Below, piece by piece: positions 1-9,068 of a stretch of DNA of 64,000 bases (its first letter is position 1; each line of letters begins with the position of its first letter). This DNA comes from JBDSZL01 sp039925145. Lineage in GTDB: Bacteria; Acidobacteriota; Vicinamibacteria; Vicinamibacterales; SCN-69-37. A program made the translations under genes and the position numbers. The notes below the pieces were generated by a model. It worked only from the letters and a program-made list of their open reading frames with translations. It did not search any database and was not told the DNA's origin. The stretch lies in the NCBI GenBank assembly GCA_039925145.1, contig JBDSZL010000061.1:1-64000 (forward strand). Direction: 5' to 3'.

Positions 1-1
1 C

Positions 2-112
2 CGGCGCTTGGCGCGCGACTATGAGCGCCTCGCGGCGACGCTCGCCGCTTATCACTATCTCGCCTTCGCGTGCCTCATGCTTCCGCACGCGCTGGCGGCC
101 GGAAGTTCATAA
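2..112 (+). mobile_element. IS5-family transposase, C-terminal fragment
   Basis: The open frame from base 2 encodes a tail beginning RRLARDYERL and continuing through AAYHYLAFACLML before a stop at 110-112. The R-R-L-x-x-D-Y-E-x-L ... L-M-L pattern is the usual C-terminal end of IS5-family DDE transposases and carries the last part of the catalytic region. Everything upstream lies outside the window, so it cannot be said whether the element is intact. It ends 36 bases before the next gene. The right inverted repeat should lie at roughly 110-125 but cannot be confirmed without the left end. Confidence 0.75.
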
Positions 113-148
113 CAGGCTCTAGGCCGCTCCCCCGTGTTCCGTCCAGTC

Positions 149-1432
149 ATGCCTGCGATCAGGCTCACCTGCATCCTCGTGGCCTGCACGATGACCACCG
201 GCGGGCCCCTCGAGAGCCAAGGCGCAGCCGAGTCCATCGTCCGTCACGTCCAAACCCATCCCGCGTTCCGGAGCGCCGCATCGGTCTTGGACCGCGACTA
301 CTCGCGGTTCGTCGCCGAGACAATCGCGCTCACGGAAGTTCCTGCACCGCCGTTCAAAGAAGCGGCACGCGCTGCCGCCTACCTCGAGCTCTTGCGCGAT
401 GCCGGGCTCGTCGACGTCGAGCGGGATCACGAAGGCAACGTGATGGGGATGCGTCGAGGCGACGGAGGGCCGGTACTCGTCATCGCGGCGCACCTCGACT
501 CGGTGTTTCCTGAGGGCACAGACGTGCGCGTCAAGCGCGACGGCACCATCCTCCAAGCGCCAGGAGTAGGTGACGATGCGCATGGCCTCGCGTTGCTGCT
601 GGCACTCGCACGCGCGATGAACGAGGCCGGCGTTCGCACCACGGATGACGTGTTGTTCGTCGGCACGGTGGGCGAAGAGGGCGGCGGAGATCTTCGGGGT
701 GCGCGCTATCTCTTCGAGAAAGGTCGCTACAAGAACCGGATCGGGCTCTTCGTGTCGATCGATGGAACCGGGTCAGGCACCGTCGTCACCAATGCCGGGG
801 TGGCCAGCCTCCGCTTGCACGTCACGTTCACCGGCCCGGGCGGGCACAGCTACGGCTCGTTCGGCCTGGTGAGTCCCGCATTCGCGCTGGCGACCGCGAT
901 CCACAGTCTGTCTGAATTGACGTGGCCCGACGGCCCGAAGACGACCTACAACGTTGGCCAGATTGGCGGTGGCACGGCGATCAACGCGATTCCTGCCGAA
1001 GCATGGATGGATGTGGACCTGCGGTCGGAGTCTGCCGCCGCGCTGACCGATCTCGAGCGAACGTTCATGACGCTGTTGCAGCAGGCCGCCGCGAATGAAA
1101 ACAGGGCGCGGTCAACCGAGGATGGATCGATCGCGGTGGATGTGAAACGGCTCGGCTCCAGACCTGCCGGCCGAACGCCATCCGGCGCGCTCATCGTCAA
1201 GGTCGCGATGGCAGCGACACGCGCCTTGGACCTTGTGCCCGCTCTCATGTCGAGCAGCACGGATGCCAATCTGCCGATGAGCCTGAAGGTGCCCGCGATT
1301 ACCATCGACTCGGGAATGCCTGGCGGTCGCGTGCACTCGCCGGGCGAATGGCTGGACACGGACAGGCGCGCAGGCATTGCGGGATCTACTCGCGCGTTGC
1401 TTATTCTCCTGTCACTGGCTGGGCTGATCTGA
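149..1432 (+). CDS. Exported M20-family zinc metallopeptidase
   Basis: A peptidase of the M20 (PepT/CPG2-like) family of di-zinc aminopeptidases or carboxypeptidases. The first catalytic block HLDSVF lies near residues 115-120, the bridging Asp sits in GVGDDAHG near 142, and the general base lies in GEEGGGD near 175-180. The dimerisation region includes GPGGHSYG and a late conserved His in GGRVHSPGE completes the set. The N-terminus is a signal peptide with a possible lipobox (LVAC), so the protein probably acts in the periplasm or is membrane-anchored. I chose the ATG at 149; a GTG at 134 is an in-frame alternative. The substrate cannot be read from sequence. It stands alone between an IS remnant and a convergent histidine kinase gene. 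Confidence 0.88.
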   Translation: MPAIRLTCILVACTMTTGGPLESQGAAESIVRHVQTHPAFRSAASVLDRDYSRFVAETIALTEVPAPPFKEAARAAAYLELLRDAGLVDVERDHEGNVMGMRRGDGGPVLVIAAHLDSVFPEGTDVRVKRDGTILQAPGVGDDAHGLALLLALARAMNEAGVRTTDDVLFVGTVGEEGGGDLRGARYLFEKGRYKNRIGLFVSIDGTGSGTVVTNAGVASLRLHVTFTGPGGHSYGSFGLVSPAFALATAIHSLSELTWPDGPKTTYNVGQIGGGTAINAIPAEAWMDVDLRSESAAALTDLERTFMTLLQQAAANENRARSTEDGSIAVDVKRLGSRPAGRTPSGALIVKVAMAATRALDLVPALMSSSTDANLPMSLKVPAITIDSGMPGGRVHSPGEWLDTDRRAGIAGSTRALLILLSLAGLI

Positions 1433-1452
1433 TCTGGCGGAAGTCCAGTGGT

Positions 1453-2877
1453 TCACGCGACCGGTCCGGAGAATTCCACTTCGAATCCTCCCGCGCCTGG
1501 CCGCTTGAGATCGAGCTGCAGCTTGAAGCGGTCTGCCACTTCACGCGCCACCGACAGCCCCAATCCGGGTGCGCCGGGACGACGGTTGCGGCTCTCGTCT
1601 CCCCTGAAACGTCGGATCGCCGTCAGACCGCGAAACTCTTCTTCGGTGACGCCGTGTCCCGTGTCGCCAATCCAGAGGCGAAAGCGCACGTCGTGTTCGT
1701 CGCGTGTGAGTGCCACCGTGACGGCACCGCCGGCGCGGTTGTAGCGGATGGCATTGTCGATCACGTTCGAGACCGCGCGCTCGAGAAGTGGCTCGTCGGC
1801 GTTGATTACGACGGCGGTGGTCGGCACGGTCATCTCCAGCGACACACCAGCGGTGTGCGCGAGAGCGCGATGACGATTCACCGCGCGGTCCAGCAGGCTG
1901 TTGAGATTCACCGTTGAAGTGGCGATGGTTCCCGGCGCGCGTAGCCGCGTCGCGGCGGTCAGGTTCTCGACCGCGCCGCCAAGGTGATGGGTCTCCTGAA
2001 ACAGGGCCCGAAGGTCCTCGCGCGTCGCGGTTTCGGCCAGCACCATCGCCGCGAGCCGCTTCTCGAGTGACGCAATCGGTCTGGCAATGCCCTCGTCCGT
2101 CGCCTGCACAAAGCGACGGAGCGCCTCGTCCTGGTCTTCGATGCGTGCGCGACGCAGGTGAAGCTCGGTCGAGGCGTCGTTGAAGAGAAACGTCAATCCA
2201 CTCAGCTCGTCCTTCAGTTTGTCTGGTGCAATAGCGCGGTAGTCACTAGCCGCCGATTCACGCGCGTCGGCAGCGAGGCGCCGGAGCCGCGTGAGTGTCG
2301 GCGTTGAGGCGAGAAAGGAAATCGCCAGACAGACACCGAACAGGCTCAGGAACGTGAGCGCGCGTTGCCGCCACTGGTGTGGAGGTGGTGCCATTCTGCC
2401 AAGGAAGTACATGCAGGGCGTTCCGATCCATCCGGTCGGCAGCGCCATCTGGACGCCCGTGCCCTGGTCGGTGCCATATACCGAGGTCACCGCGTCGCCG
2501 GACGCACGCAGGGCCCGCCGGAAGTCGGGTGGAAACCTGGCGCTTGCGGAACTGGAGCCGACAAACGCTTCGTCGTAAGCAAACAGCTCGAACGGCTGTG
2601 GGACGACCTTCGGGCGGGGCGGGAGGACGTCTGGAGTGGTCTCGACGAACACGCCGTTCGGCGGCCGGCCCTCGAGCGGTCCGGTCAGGAACCATTTCGG
2701 ATCGCTCAGGCACCGCTCTCTGACCTGATCGTTCACCTGCGATCGCACGACTCGGTCGAGCGCCATCTCCGCATCTGCCCTGCGAACGCGATCGATCGCG
2801 TATGTCAGGGCCGCCGCCGCTGGCACGGCAATCAACACACAGGTCACGAGAACGCGACGGCGAATCATCATCTGCAT
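1453..2877 (-). CDS. Orphan sensor histidine kinase with substituted H-box
   Basis: A membrane sensor kinase of 474 residues. TM1 is at about 8-28, a periplasmic domain spans about 30-170, TM2 is at about 172-190, and an alpha-helical linker leads to a C-terminal HATPase domain. The ATP-binding boxes are clear: N-box NVIDNAIRYN, G1 DTGHG and G2 GLGLS. The dimerisation helix reads RRFVQATDEGIARPI. Aligned on Phe-Val and Pro with the usual F-V-x4-H-E-L-R-T-P, the phosphoacceptor His is Glu262. The protein may therefore not autophosphorylate in the normal way, or the degenerate helix may be misaligned. No response regulator is adjacent. It follows the DNA glycosylase gene by 55 bases on the same strand. 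Confidence 0.85.
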   Translation of the reverse strand: MQMMIRRRVLVTCVLIAVPAAAALTYAIDRVRRADAEMALDRVVRSQVNDQVRERCLSDPKWFLTGPLEGRPPNGVFVETTPDVLPPRPKVVPQPFELFAYDEAFVGSSSASARFPPDFRRALRASGDAVTSVYGTDQGTGVQMALPTGWIGTPCMYFLGRMAPPPHQWRQRALTFLSLFGVCLAISFLASTPTLTRLRRLAADARESAASDYRAIAPDKLKDELSGLTFLFNDASTELHLRRARIEDQDEALRRFVQATDEGIARPIASLEKRLAAMVLAETATREDLRALFQETHHLGGAVENLTAATRLRAPGTIATSTVNLNSLLDRAVNRHRALAHTAGVSLEMTVPTTAVVINADEPLLERAVSNVIDNAIRYNRAGGAVTVALTRDEHDVRFRLWIGDTGHGVTEEEFRGLTAIRRFRGDESRNRRPGAPGLGLSVAREVADRFKLQLDLKRPGAGGFEVEFSGPVA

Positions 2878-2932
2878 GTTCCTTACGCCGCCCGGCAGCG
2901 GTGCGTTGCGGACAATTGCCCCGCAATCGCCG

Positions 2933-3640
2933 CTAGTCCTGGAGCCGCCAGAGATACCACGCTGCCACCGACCGGTAGGGTCGCCACGCCTCGGCGGCTC
3001 GCAGCATCGTCCTTGCCGCCGGTCGCCGCTTCATGCTCAGGAGCCGCTCGATGCCTTTCACGATGCCGAGATCCGCGACGGGAAAGACGTCTGGTCGATT
3101 GAGGTGAAACATGAGGAACATCTCGGCAGACCAGCGGCCCAGACCGCGCACCGCAGTAATCGCTTGGATCACTTCCTCGTCGGACTGCAGCTCGAGAGCC
3201 GCCAGGTTAAGCCGGCCGTCGATCACGTGCTCGGCCAGATCGCGAAGATAGGAAATCTTGGGGCGGCTGACGCCCGCTGCCCGCAGCTGATCCACGTCGA
3301 CGTCGAGCAGGGTTTGAGGGGCGAGACGCTCGGCGCCGCCGACAAGAGCGAGCACGCGGCGATGGATGGTGTCTGCCGCCTTGCCCGACAACTGTTGTGC
3401 GAGGATGGCGCGCACAAGAGCACCGAACGGCGCGTTGGTGCGACTATCGGGCAGACAGCACCGCCCAACGCGTTTGATCAATGGTGCCAGACGCGGGTCC
3501 TGGCGCATCAGCCACCGGCGGGCGCGCTCGAACTCCTCGGGCGTAAACGGGGCAAAGAGCGGCGCTGGATCGACCGCTGCCGTCAACACCGGCCCCTTCT
3601 TCCCGCGCGAGGCAGGTTTAGGCGTGAGTGGAGAGGACAT
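2933..3640 (-). CDS. DNA-3-methyladenine glycosylase II (AlkA-like, HhH-GPD)
   Basis: A base-excision repair glycosylase that removes alkylated purines. The 235-residue product has the HhH-GPD fold: the helix-hairpin-helix VRGLGRWSA is at residues 164-172 and the catalytic Asp190 lies in VFPVADLGI. It lacks the N-terminal TBP-like domain of E. coli AlkA, so it is of the short bacterial type. The start used is the ATG at 3640; the open frame extends further upstream but only as a shadow of gltX. The gene overlaps the gltX 3' end by 23 bases, which suggests translational coupling. No iron-sulfur cysteine cluster is present, which argues against MutY or endonuclease III. Confidence 0.9.
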   Translation of the reverse strand: MSSPLTPKPASRGKKGPVLTAAVDPAPLFAPFTPEEFERARRWLMRQDPRLAPLIKRVGRCCLPDSRTNAPFGALVRAILAQQLSGKAADTIHRRVLALVGGAERLAPQTLLDVDVDQLRAAGVSRPKISYLRDLAEHVIDGRLNLAALELQSDEEVIQAITAVRGLGRWSAEMFLMFHLNRPDVFPVADLGIVKGIERLLSMKRRPAARTMLRAAEAWRPYRSVAAWYLWRLQD

Positions 3641-5075
3641 GGTTGATTCTGGCGAGCGCGCGGTCGCGGCCCACGAGCTCGAGCACCTCGAAGAGTCCTG
3701 GGCTGGCCGCCTGACCGACCACCGACACGCGCGTCGCGTGGATGAGCATCGCGGCCTTGATGCCCCGTTCCTGTGCGAGAGCACGAAGCGCGCTCTCGAT
3801 GGCGGCCGCATCGAAGGGCTCAACTCCGGCCAGCCGTTCGGCCCATGCGCGTAGATGTGTCGTCACCACTTCGTCGCTCAAGTACTTTGCCGACGCGTCC
3901 GGATCGATCTCCACGCGATCGGCGACGAACGGACGAAGCTGCGGCACGAAGTCGACGAGACGGTGCGCTCGCGGCTTGAGGAGATCGACGACGCGCCGAA
4001 GCCAGGAGACCTGGTCGTTTTCGAACGACGGACGCCAGAGTCCGGCTGCCTCGATCAGCGGTCGCAGACGCCCGATCAGTTCACCAGCATCGAGCTTCAT
4101 GATGTGCTGCTGGTTGAACCAGTCGAGCTTCTCGCTGTTGAACACCGCGTCGCCACCGCTGATGCCCTCGAGCGTGAACCGCGCGATCAGCTCATCGCGC
4201 GAGAACACCTCCTTGTCGCCGTCGCCTGGTGACCAGCCGAGAAGCGCTAGAAAGTTCACCATCGCTTCTGGCAGATAACCGGCCTTGTCGTACTCGCTGA
4301 CCGCCGTCGCGCCGTGTCGCTTGCTGAGCCGCTTCTTGTCGGACCCCAGAATCAGGGGCACGTGGGCAAACAGCGGCACCGCGGCGCCCAACGCCCGATA
4401 GAGCAGAACCTGTTTCGGCGTGTTCGAGATGTGATCGTCGCCACGCACCACGTGCGTCACCTCCATCCCCACATCGTCGACCACGACGGAAAGCTGATAG
4501 GTCGGCGTGCCGTCCGAGCGCAGAATCACGAAGTCGTCGATCGCATCGTGAGCGACAGTGATTGGGCCATGCACCAGATCAGCAAAGCTGGTCTGGCCCT
4601 CGGGCACGCTGAAGCGCACCGCACGGGGCTGCCCCGCTGACTCGCGCGCGGCGCGATCGTCGGCAGACAGCGTGCGGCAGGTGCGATCGTAGATGAACGC
4701 TCCACCGGCCGCCTCTGCCGCGTCGCGCTTGGTCTTGAGCTGGTCCGGTGTGCAATAGCAGTAGTACGCGGCACCACCTGCGACGAGTGACGCCGCCGCC
4801 GCGCGATGGGCCGCCTGCCGCTCGGTCTGGAAGTACGGCCCGTGTGCACCGCCGACGTCCGGGCCCTCGTCCCAGTCGAGTCCGAGCCACCGCAGGCTCG
4901 TCAGGATCTCGGCGACCATGTCGTGCGACGATCGCTCCTCGTCGGTGTCTTCGATGCGCAGGATGAAGGTGCCGCCATGACGCCGGACGTAGAGCCAGTT
5001 GAACAGCGCCGTGCGTGCTCCGCCGACGTGCAGATACCCGGTGGGCGAAGGCGCGAACCGCAGACGAGGGGTCAC
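3618..5075 (-). CDS. gltX: Glutamyl-tRNA synthetase
   Basis: Charges tRNA-Glu (and tRNA-Gln if the enzyme is non-discriminating) with glutamate in the cytoplasm. The class I signature RFAPSPTGYLHVGG is at residues 6-19 and the KMSKS-like loop KKRLSKRH is near 247-254. Zinc-type cysteines occur as C-Y-C at 106-108 and Cys133, as in bacterial GluRS. The GTG at 5075 gives the N-terminus expected for the family (VTPRLRFAPSPTG). The frame runs back to a TTG at 5126, but those 17 extra residues resemble nothing in the family. At 485 residues it is full length. It overlaps the downstream glycosylase by 23 bases. Confidence 0.96.
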   Translation of the reverse strand: MTPRLRFAPSPTGYLHVGGARTALFNWLYVRRHGGTFILRIEDTDEERSSHDMVAEILTSLRWLGLDWDEGPDVGGAHGPYFQTERQAAHRAAAASLVAGGAAYYCYCTPDQLKTKRDAAEAAGGAFIYDRTCRTLSADDRAARESAGQPRAVRFSVPEGQTSFADLVHGPITVAHDAIDDFVILRSDGTPTYQLSVVVDDVGMEVTHVVRGDDHISNTPKQVLLYRALGAAVPLFAHVPLILGSDKKRLSKRHGATAVSEYDKAGYLPEAMVNFLALLGWSPGDGDKEVFSRDELIARFTLEGISGGDAVFNSEKLDWFNQQHIMKLDAGELIGRLRPLIEAAGLWRPSFENDQVSWLRRVVDLLKPRAHRLVDFVPQLRPFVADRVEIDPDASAKYLSDEVVTTHLRAWAERLAGVEPFDAAAIESALRALAQERGIKAAMLIHATRVSVVGQAASPGLFEVLELVGRDRALARINHVLSTHA

Positions 5076-5142
5076 GGGGAGAATTGTAGCGGCTCCGGCG
5101 ACCCAGGCGCCGCACACCCGGAGCAATCAGCGGGGAGAGCGG

Positions 5143-6141
5143 CTAGTTGACGACGACCACCGGCATTGGCACCGAGAAGAGTCTATTGGTAGGGTCGTTG
5201 TCTGGATCGGTGTTGCCGACGGCCCGGCTGTAGGCGATGGCTGCGTGCAGGCGCTCACGATCGGACGCGCGCTGGTCGCCGCCACACAGGGCCGTTCCGA
5301 ACATGATGTCGTGCTTATCGCCCGTGTGGTAAAAGCCCATCGCGTGGCCGAGCTCGTGCCGCACGGTTCCCGCACCGACTCGCGACGATCGGCACTCGCA
5401 ACCAGCCGTGTGACCGTAGAGCTCGATCCATCCTCCGTCGGTCGCTACCTGGGCGCGACCGCAGACGGTCGGGTCCAGCTGCGATGGCCATTTCACCGTC
5501 AGCCATCCGCTCACACCTTCGCGGCTCTCTGTTCCGCGTTCCACACTCGCGATCCCGAACCGGCCACCGGTCCAGGCCGTGGCGTCGTCCACGAGAGCGG
5601 CAGCGACCGTCTCGAGTGTCGTCGTATCGATCGGACGACCTGCCTCGTCGACGGTCTTCAGGTAGACGCGGGGAGCCACCGTCCAGCGACGCAAGCTCCT
5701 CACCAGTCCAGGGTTGTCGTATGTGTCACGGACGAACCGGCGGTAGAACTCAGGGTCGAACCCGCCGCCGGTCGGGATCGCATCGAGGACGACCTGCCGC
5801 GAAAGCAAGGGGACCAGACTGAACGACCGTGGCACAATGCCCGCGCCGTCTAGCTTCACCCGCGGCGGCGCGCTCGCCACCGACTCCGGCGATTCAAAAC
5901 TGAAGACACCGCCATCAGCCGTGGTCGTCGTCCGCTCATCCAGCGTCACGGTGATCCCCGCGAGTGGACTCCCAGTCGTAGTAGCCAGCACTCGGCCCGA
6001 CAAGGTGTAGGTCTGAGGCTGTGCAGGAACCGACGGCGTCGTCGGCACCGGCGTGGGCGTGGTCGGGGCCACAGGAAGCGGTTGCGATGATTTGCCGCAG
6101 GCGGCAGCCAGGAGCAGCGCAAGGGGGAGCAGGCGTCGCAC
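5143..6141 (-). CDS. Metzincin-like metalloprotease lipoprotein with regulatory domain
   Basis: A lipoprotein of 332 residues. The signal peptide ends in a lipobox (LLAAAC) and is followed by a Pro/Thr-rich linker and a carboxypeptidase-regulatory-like beta domain (TYTLSGRVLATTTGSPLAGITV, about residues 44-95). The C-terminal half holds the zinc motif HELGHAMGFYH, which fits HExxHxxGxxH, followed by DIMFG, a plausible Met-turn. That combination marks the matrixin/metzincin superfamily. It is probably an envelope-anchored protease acting outside the cytoplasm. The target is unknown. It sits in a same-strand run with the rhamnosidase and gltX but with its own spacing. Confidence 0.82.
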   Translation of the reverse strand: MRRLLPLALLLAAACGKSSQPLPVAPTTPTPVPTTPSVPAQPQTYTLSGRVLATTTGSPLAGITVTLDERTTTTADGGVFSFESPESVASAPPRVKLDGAGIVPRSFSLVPLLSRQVVLDAIPTGGGFDPEFYRRFVRDTYDNPGLVRSLRRWTVAPRVYLKTVDEAGRPIDTTTLETVAAALVDDATAWTGGRFGIASVERGTESREGVSGWLTVKWPSQLDPTVCGRAQVATDGGWIELYGHTAGCECRSSRVGAGTVRHELGHAMGFYHTGDKHDIMFGTALCGGDQRASDRERLHAAIAYSRAVGNTDPDNDPTNRLFSVPMPVVVVN

Positions 6142-6198
6142 GGTCGCCGAGTTTACGCCAACCTCTTACCTTTCCACAACAAGCCGGCAACTCTCGGA

Positions 6199-8964
6199 TC
6201 AGCGCGCAGCCACTGCCCTGGTAAGTATGTGAGTACCGGACCCAACGGTCACTCGCACGCAGGTCGAGTCGAGGGTCCCGCGCACGTCCCTGTTGTCGAC
6301 GCGAACTGTCGTTGCAGTGTCGGCCCCGCTCGGTAGGCAGACAGATGCGGTCACGTTGGCGGGCAGGGTGAGCGTGGCTTTGTATTGGCTGGCACTGCGG
6401 TTCCAGGCGACTGCGATCTCGCCCCGCTCTGTCGTGATCGATCCTTTGGCCCACGGGAGAACAGTTCCGAAGTCGAGCGGTCTGATCTGCACCTCTTCGT
6501 ATCCCGGCTTCGTGGGCTGGATGCCCAGGATGTAGCGGACGTATGCCTCGAGGCCTCCCGTGCCCCACGCGTGCGACTGGCTGTTGCCGTCGACGTCTGC
6601 CGTCCACGATTCCCAGGTCGCGGTTGCGCCCCTCGCGAGGCTCCGAGCCCATCCGGCGTCCCAAGTGGCATTGGTGAGCAGGTCGATCAGGTGCTCGCCT
6701 TGATGAGACTCGCCAAGCGCGCGGATCAGATAGAGCACCGTGACCATCCCGACGCTCATGCGGAGATCCTTGACCTTCGTGATGACACTCGCCCGGTTCG
6801 TTTCCGGCACGAGGCCGAGCGCCAGCGGAAACATGTTCGCGTGCTGCGAGACGTGCGTGCTGGGCGTACCGTCGGCCCTCAGGCCGTCCACGTATACCCC
6901 ATCGGCATTGAGCAGCTTCGCGTTGATGGCGGTCTTCAGTGCCTCCGCGCGCTGGCGATACAGCTCGCGATCGGCCGGCCGGTTCGTCACCTCGGCTATC
7001 CGGGACATGACGTCGAAGTCGGCGTACGCCCAGCCGTTCACGACAGTACGGGCCGCGGTGGTCATGTCGTATCCGTACCGCATCGACGCCGGCCAGTCGA
7101 TGATGCCGTGCACATAGCCGCCGCTGCCCCCCGGAATGTCGGTGATGAGGCCGGTCGCCGCGTTGCGCGCGCGGTAGACGTATTCGGCGACGTCCTTCAG
7201 GCGGTCGTACTGATCCTCGAGAAAGCGACGGTCGCCGGTTTCCATGTAATACGACCAGACCCACAGCAGAAACGCCTGGGTGTAATCCGGTATGTCGCGC
7301 GCGTTGTCGTTGTTCGGATAGACCGCGTTGATGCGGCCGCGGTCGGCCTCCGACGGCCAGAACTGCTCCATCGACCTGATGAACTCGTGCAGTTGCCGCT
7401 CTGACAACAGCCGTTCCCCGTACACGGGCATCGCCATCGTGCTCATGATCGCGCCGTCGCCCAGGAAACCGCCCTTCTCTCGTGTTGGTGTGTCGACAAA
7501 CTCCTCCTGGGCTCCGACGGTCAGCGAGCGCTTCATCAGGTTCCAGACGGCGTTCAGGGTCTCGTTTGGAGAGTCGAATGACGACCTCGTGGAATCCATG
7601 CGGCTGTGGCGCACGACGAACTTGAAGTTCGACGCCGCAATCGGCATCGGCGCGTGCTCGATCTGGAAGAACCGCAGGCCCACGTATTCCGTGGGCGCGT
7701 ACACGAACGTGCTGCCGTTGAGCTCCGCGAAATAGCTGAGGTCTGCCGCCTGATTCTTCGTCGGATCGATCCTGCCGTTTGCGCCAAGCGTGTACCCGCC
7801 GAGCATGGTGACGAGCTGGCCAGGCGTACCGCCGCTGAACGTGATTCGCGGCGTCCCCGCGTACACCTTGCCGAGATCCACCATGTATGCGCCGTCGCCG
7901 ATCGGTGTGACGGATGCAGGTCTAATCTCTTCTTCGACGATGCGCGTGAGGTCAGGCTGGGGAGGATTCACCCACGGAGCCACGGGCTGGGGGCCGATCG
8001 ACTCTACGGGCGCCCACGCCGTGTCGTCGAACGACGGTTGGTTCCACAAGGGCAACAGCTTGCGCGCGTCGATGCGCTCGACATAGCCAATACCTTCGCC
8101 TGGATTGCGGCCAAGTTGCCCAAGCACCCAGGACGGCGCCTGCAATTGCTTCCACGAGCCGTCGGTATTCACCGTGACGATCGAGCCGTCCGCGTAGTGA
8201 ATGACCGCCTTCATCAGGACGCCGCGCGCGCTCGTTGCGCGGCCCTGCCCGCCACCGAACCAGTGGTTGAACAGCGCGAACAGATTGGCGCCTGGACGAA
8301 CACGCGCGGTGATGTCGAATCCGTTGTAGTACTGAAACTGAGGGTATTGATAGGCCGGCCCTTTGCCGACCGGTTGTCCGTTGATGAATAGCTCGTACTT
8401 GTGCACGCTCGTGACGTACACCGTTGCCCGCTGCACGGGTTTGGCTGGGAGACGGACACTCTTCCGGTAATAGGTGTAATCGTCGACGTCGGTGCTCGCT
8501 CGACGGATCCACTGCGCGCCTGCCCAATCGGCGTTGTCGAGTGGCCCCACCACGAAGTGGCTCGGGGCCGAGAACGGACCACGCACGCCGCTTTTGTCCC
8601 ACGTCCGCACCTGCCAGAAATACTGGCGGTCGGCGCCGAGCTGCGGCCCTCGGTAGTCGACGTGACTTTGCTGCCGGCTGCGGACTTCGCCGCTGTCCCA
8701 CACGTCGGCACGGCCGCTTGCCAGCAACTGCGCTGTCGAGGCTACGCGGATCTGATAGGTCGTCTGCAGTTCGTTCGGGTCGGCATCATGAACGCGCCAG
8801 CCGAATGATGGCCGTGGCCCCACGCCAATCGGGTTCACGTCGTCATCCACCGTCAGGTGCGAGGGCGCTCGCGGGGGCCCAGCCAGGAGGCGGGCTTCTG
8901 AAATGAGAACCAGTGACGAGAGCGCCAGCAGGACGGGCAGCAGACGAGCGTGGTGAATGGGCAT
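6199..8964 (-). CDS. Alpha-L-rhamnosidase (GH78), exported
   Basis: A 921-residue glycoside hydrolase of family 78, which releases L-rhamnose from polysaccharides or glycosides. It has an N-terminal signal peptide, fibronectin-like and jelly-roll domains (PSFGWRVHD, YQIRVAS and WDSGEVRS are typical of the start of these enzymes), and an (alpha/alpha)6 catalytic barrel in the second half. The segment TPTREKGGFLGDGAIMS corresponds to the conserved acidic catalytic loop, which is usually QRDERLGWTGD-like. The C-terminal beta domain follows IQPTKPGYEEVQIRP. Length and domain order are normal for the family. The enzyme is probably periplasmic or secreted and fits a plant- or microbe-polysaccharide-degrading lifestyle. 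No sugar transporter is adjacent. Confidence 0.92.
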   Translation of the reverse strand: MPIHHARLLPVLLALSSLVLISEARLLAGPPRAPSHLTVDDDVNPIGVGPRPSFGWRVHDADPNELQTTYQIRVASTAQLLASGRADVWDSGEVRSRQQSHVDYRGPQLGADRQYFWQVRTWDKSGVRGPFSAPSHFVVGPLDNADWAGAQWIRRASTDVDDYTYYRKSVRLPAKPVQRATVYVTSVHKYELFINGQPVGKGPAYQYPQFQYYNGFDITARVRPGANLFALFNHWFGGGQGRATSARGVLMKAVIHYADGSIVTVNTDGSWKQLQAPSWVLGQLGRNPGEGIGYVERIDARKLLPLWNQPSFDDTAWAPVESIGPQPVAPWVNPPQPDLTRIVEEEIRPASVTPIGDGAYMVDLGKVYAGTPRITFSGGTPGQLVTMLGGYTLGANGRIDPTKNQAADLSYFAELNGSTFVYAPTEYVGLRFFQIEHAPMPIAASNFKFVVRHSRMDSTRSSFDSPNETLNAVWNLMKRSLTVGAQEEFVDTPTREKGGFLGDGAIMSTMAMPVYGERLLSERQLHEFIRSMEQFWPSEADRGRINAVYPNNDNARDIPDYTQAFLLWVWSYYMETGDRRFLEDQYDRLKDVAEYVYRARNAATGLITDIPGGSGGYVHGIIDWPASMRYGYDMTTAARTVVNGWAYADFDVMSRIAEVTNRPADRELYRQRAEALKTAINAKLLNADGVYVDGLRADGTPSTHVSQHANMFPLALGLVPETNRASVITKVKDLRMSVGMVTVLYLIRALGESHQGEHLIDLLTNATWDAGWARSLARGATATWESWTADVDGNSQSHAWGTGGLEAYVRYILGIQPTKPGYEEVQIRPLDFGTVLPWAKGSITTERGEIAVAWNRSASQYKATLTLPANVTASVCLPSGADTATTVRVDNRDVRGTLDSTCVRVTVGSGTHILTRAVAAR

Positions 8965-9068
8965 AGGTGTCGGCGGATTCTACAGCCGAGCGCCGGTTCC
9001 GTATCGATCGTTGAATCGCGGCGCCCGGCTACGCCGGGCTGGCGGCCGTGAACGCAGTCGCCCAGGCG

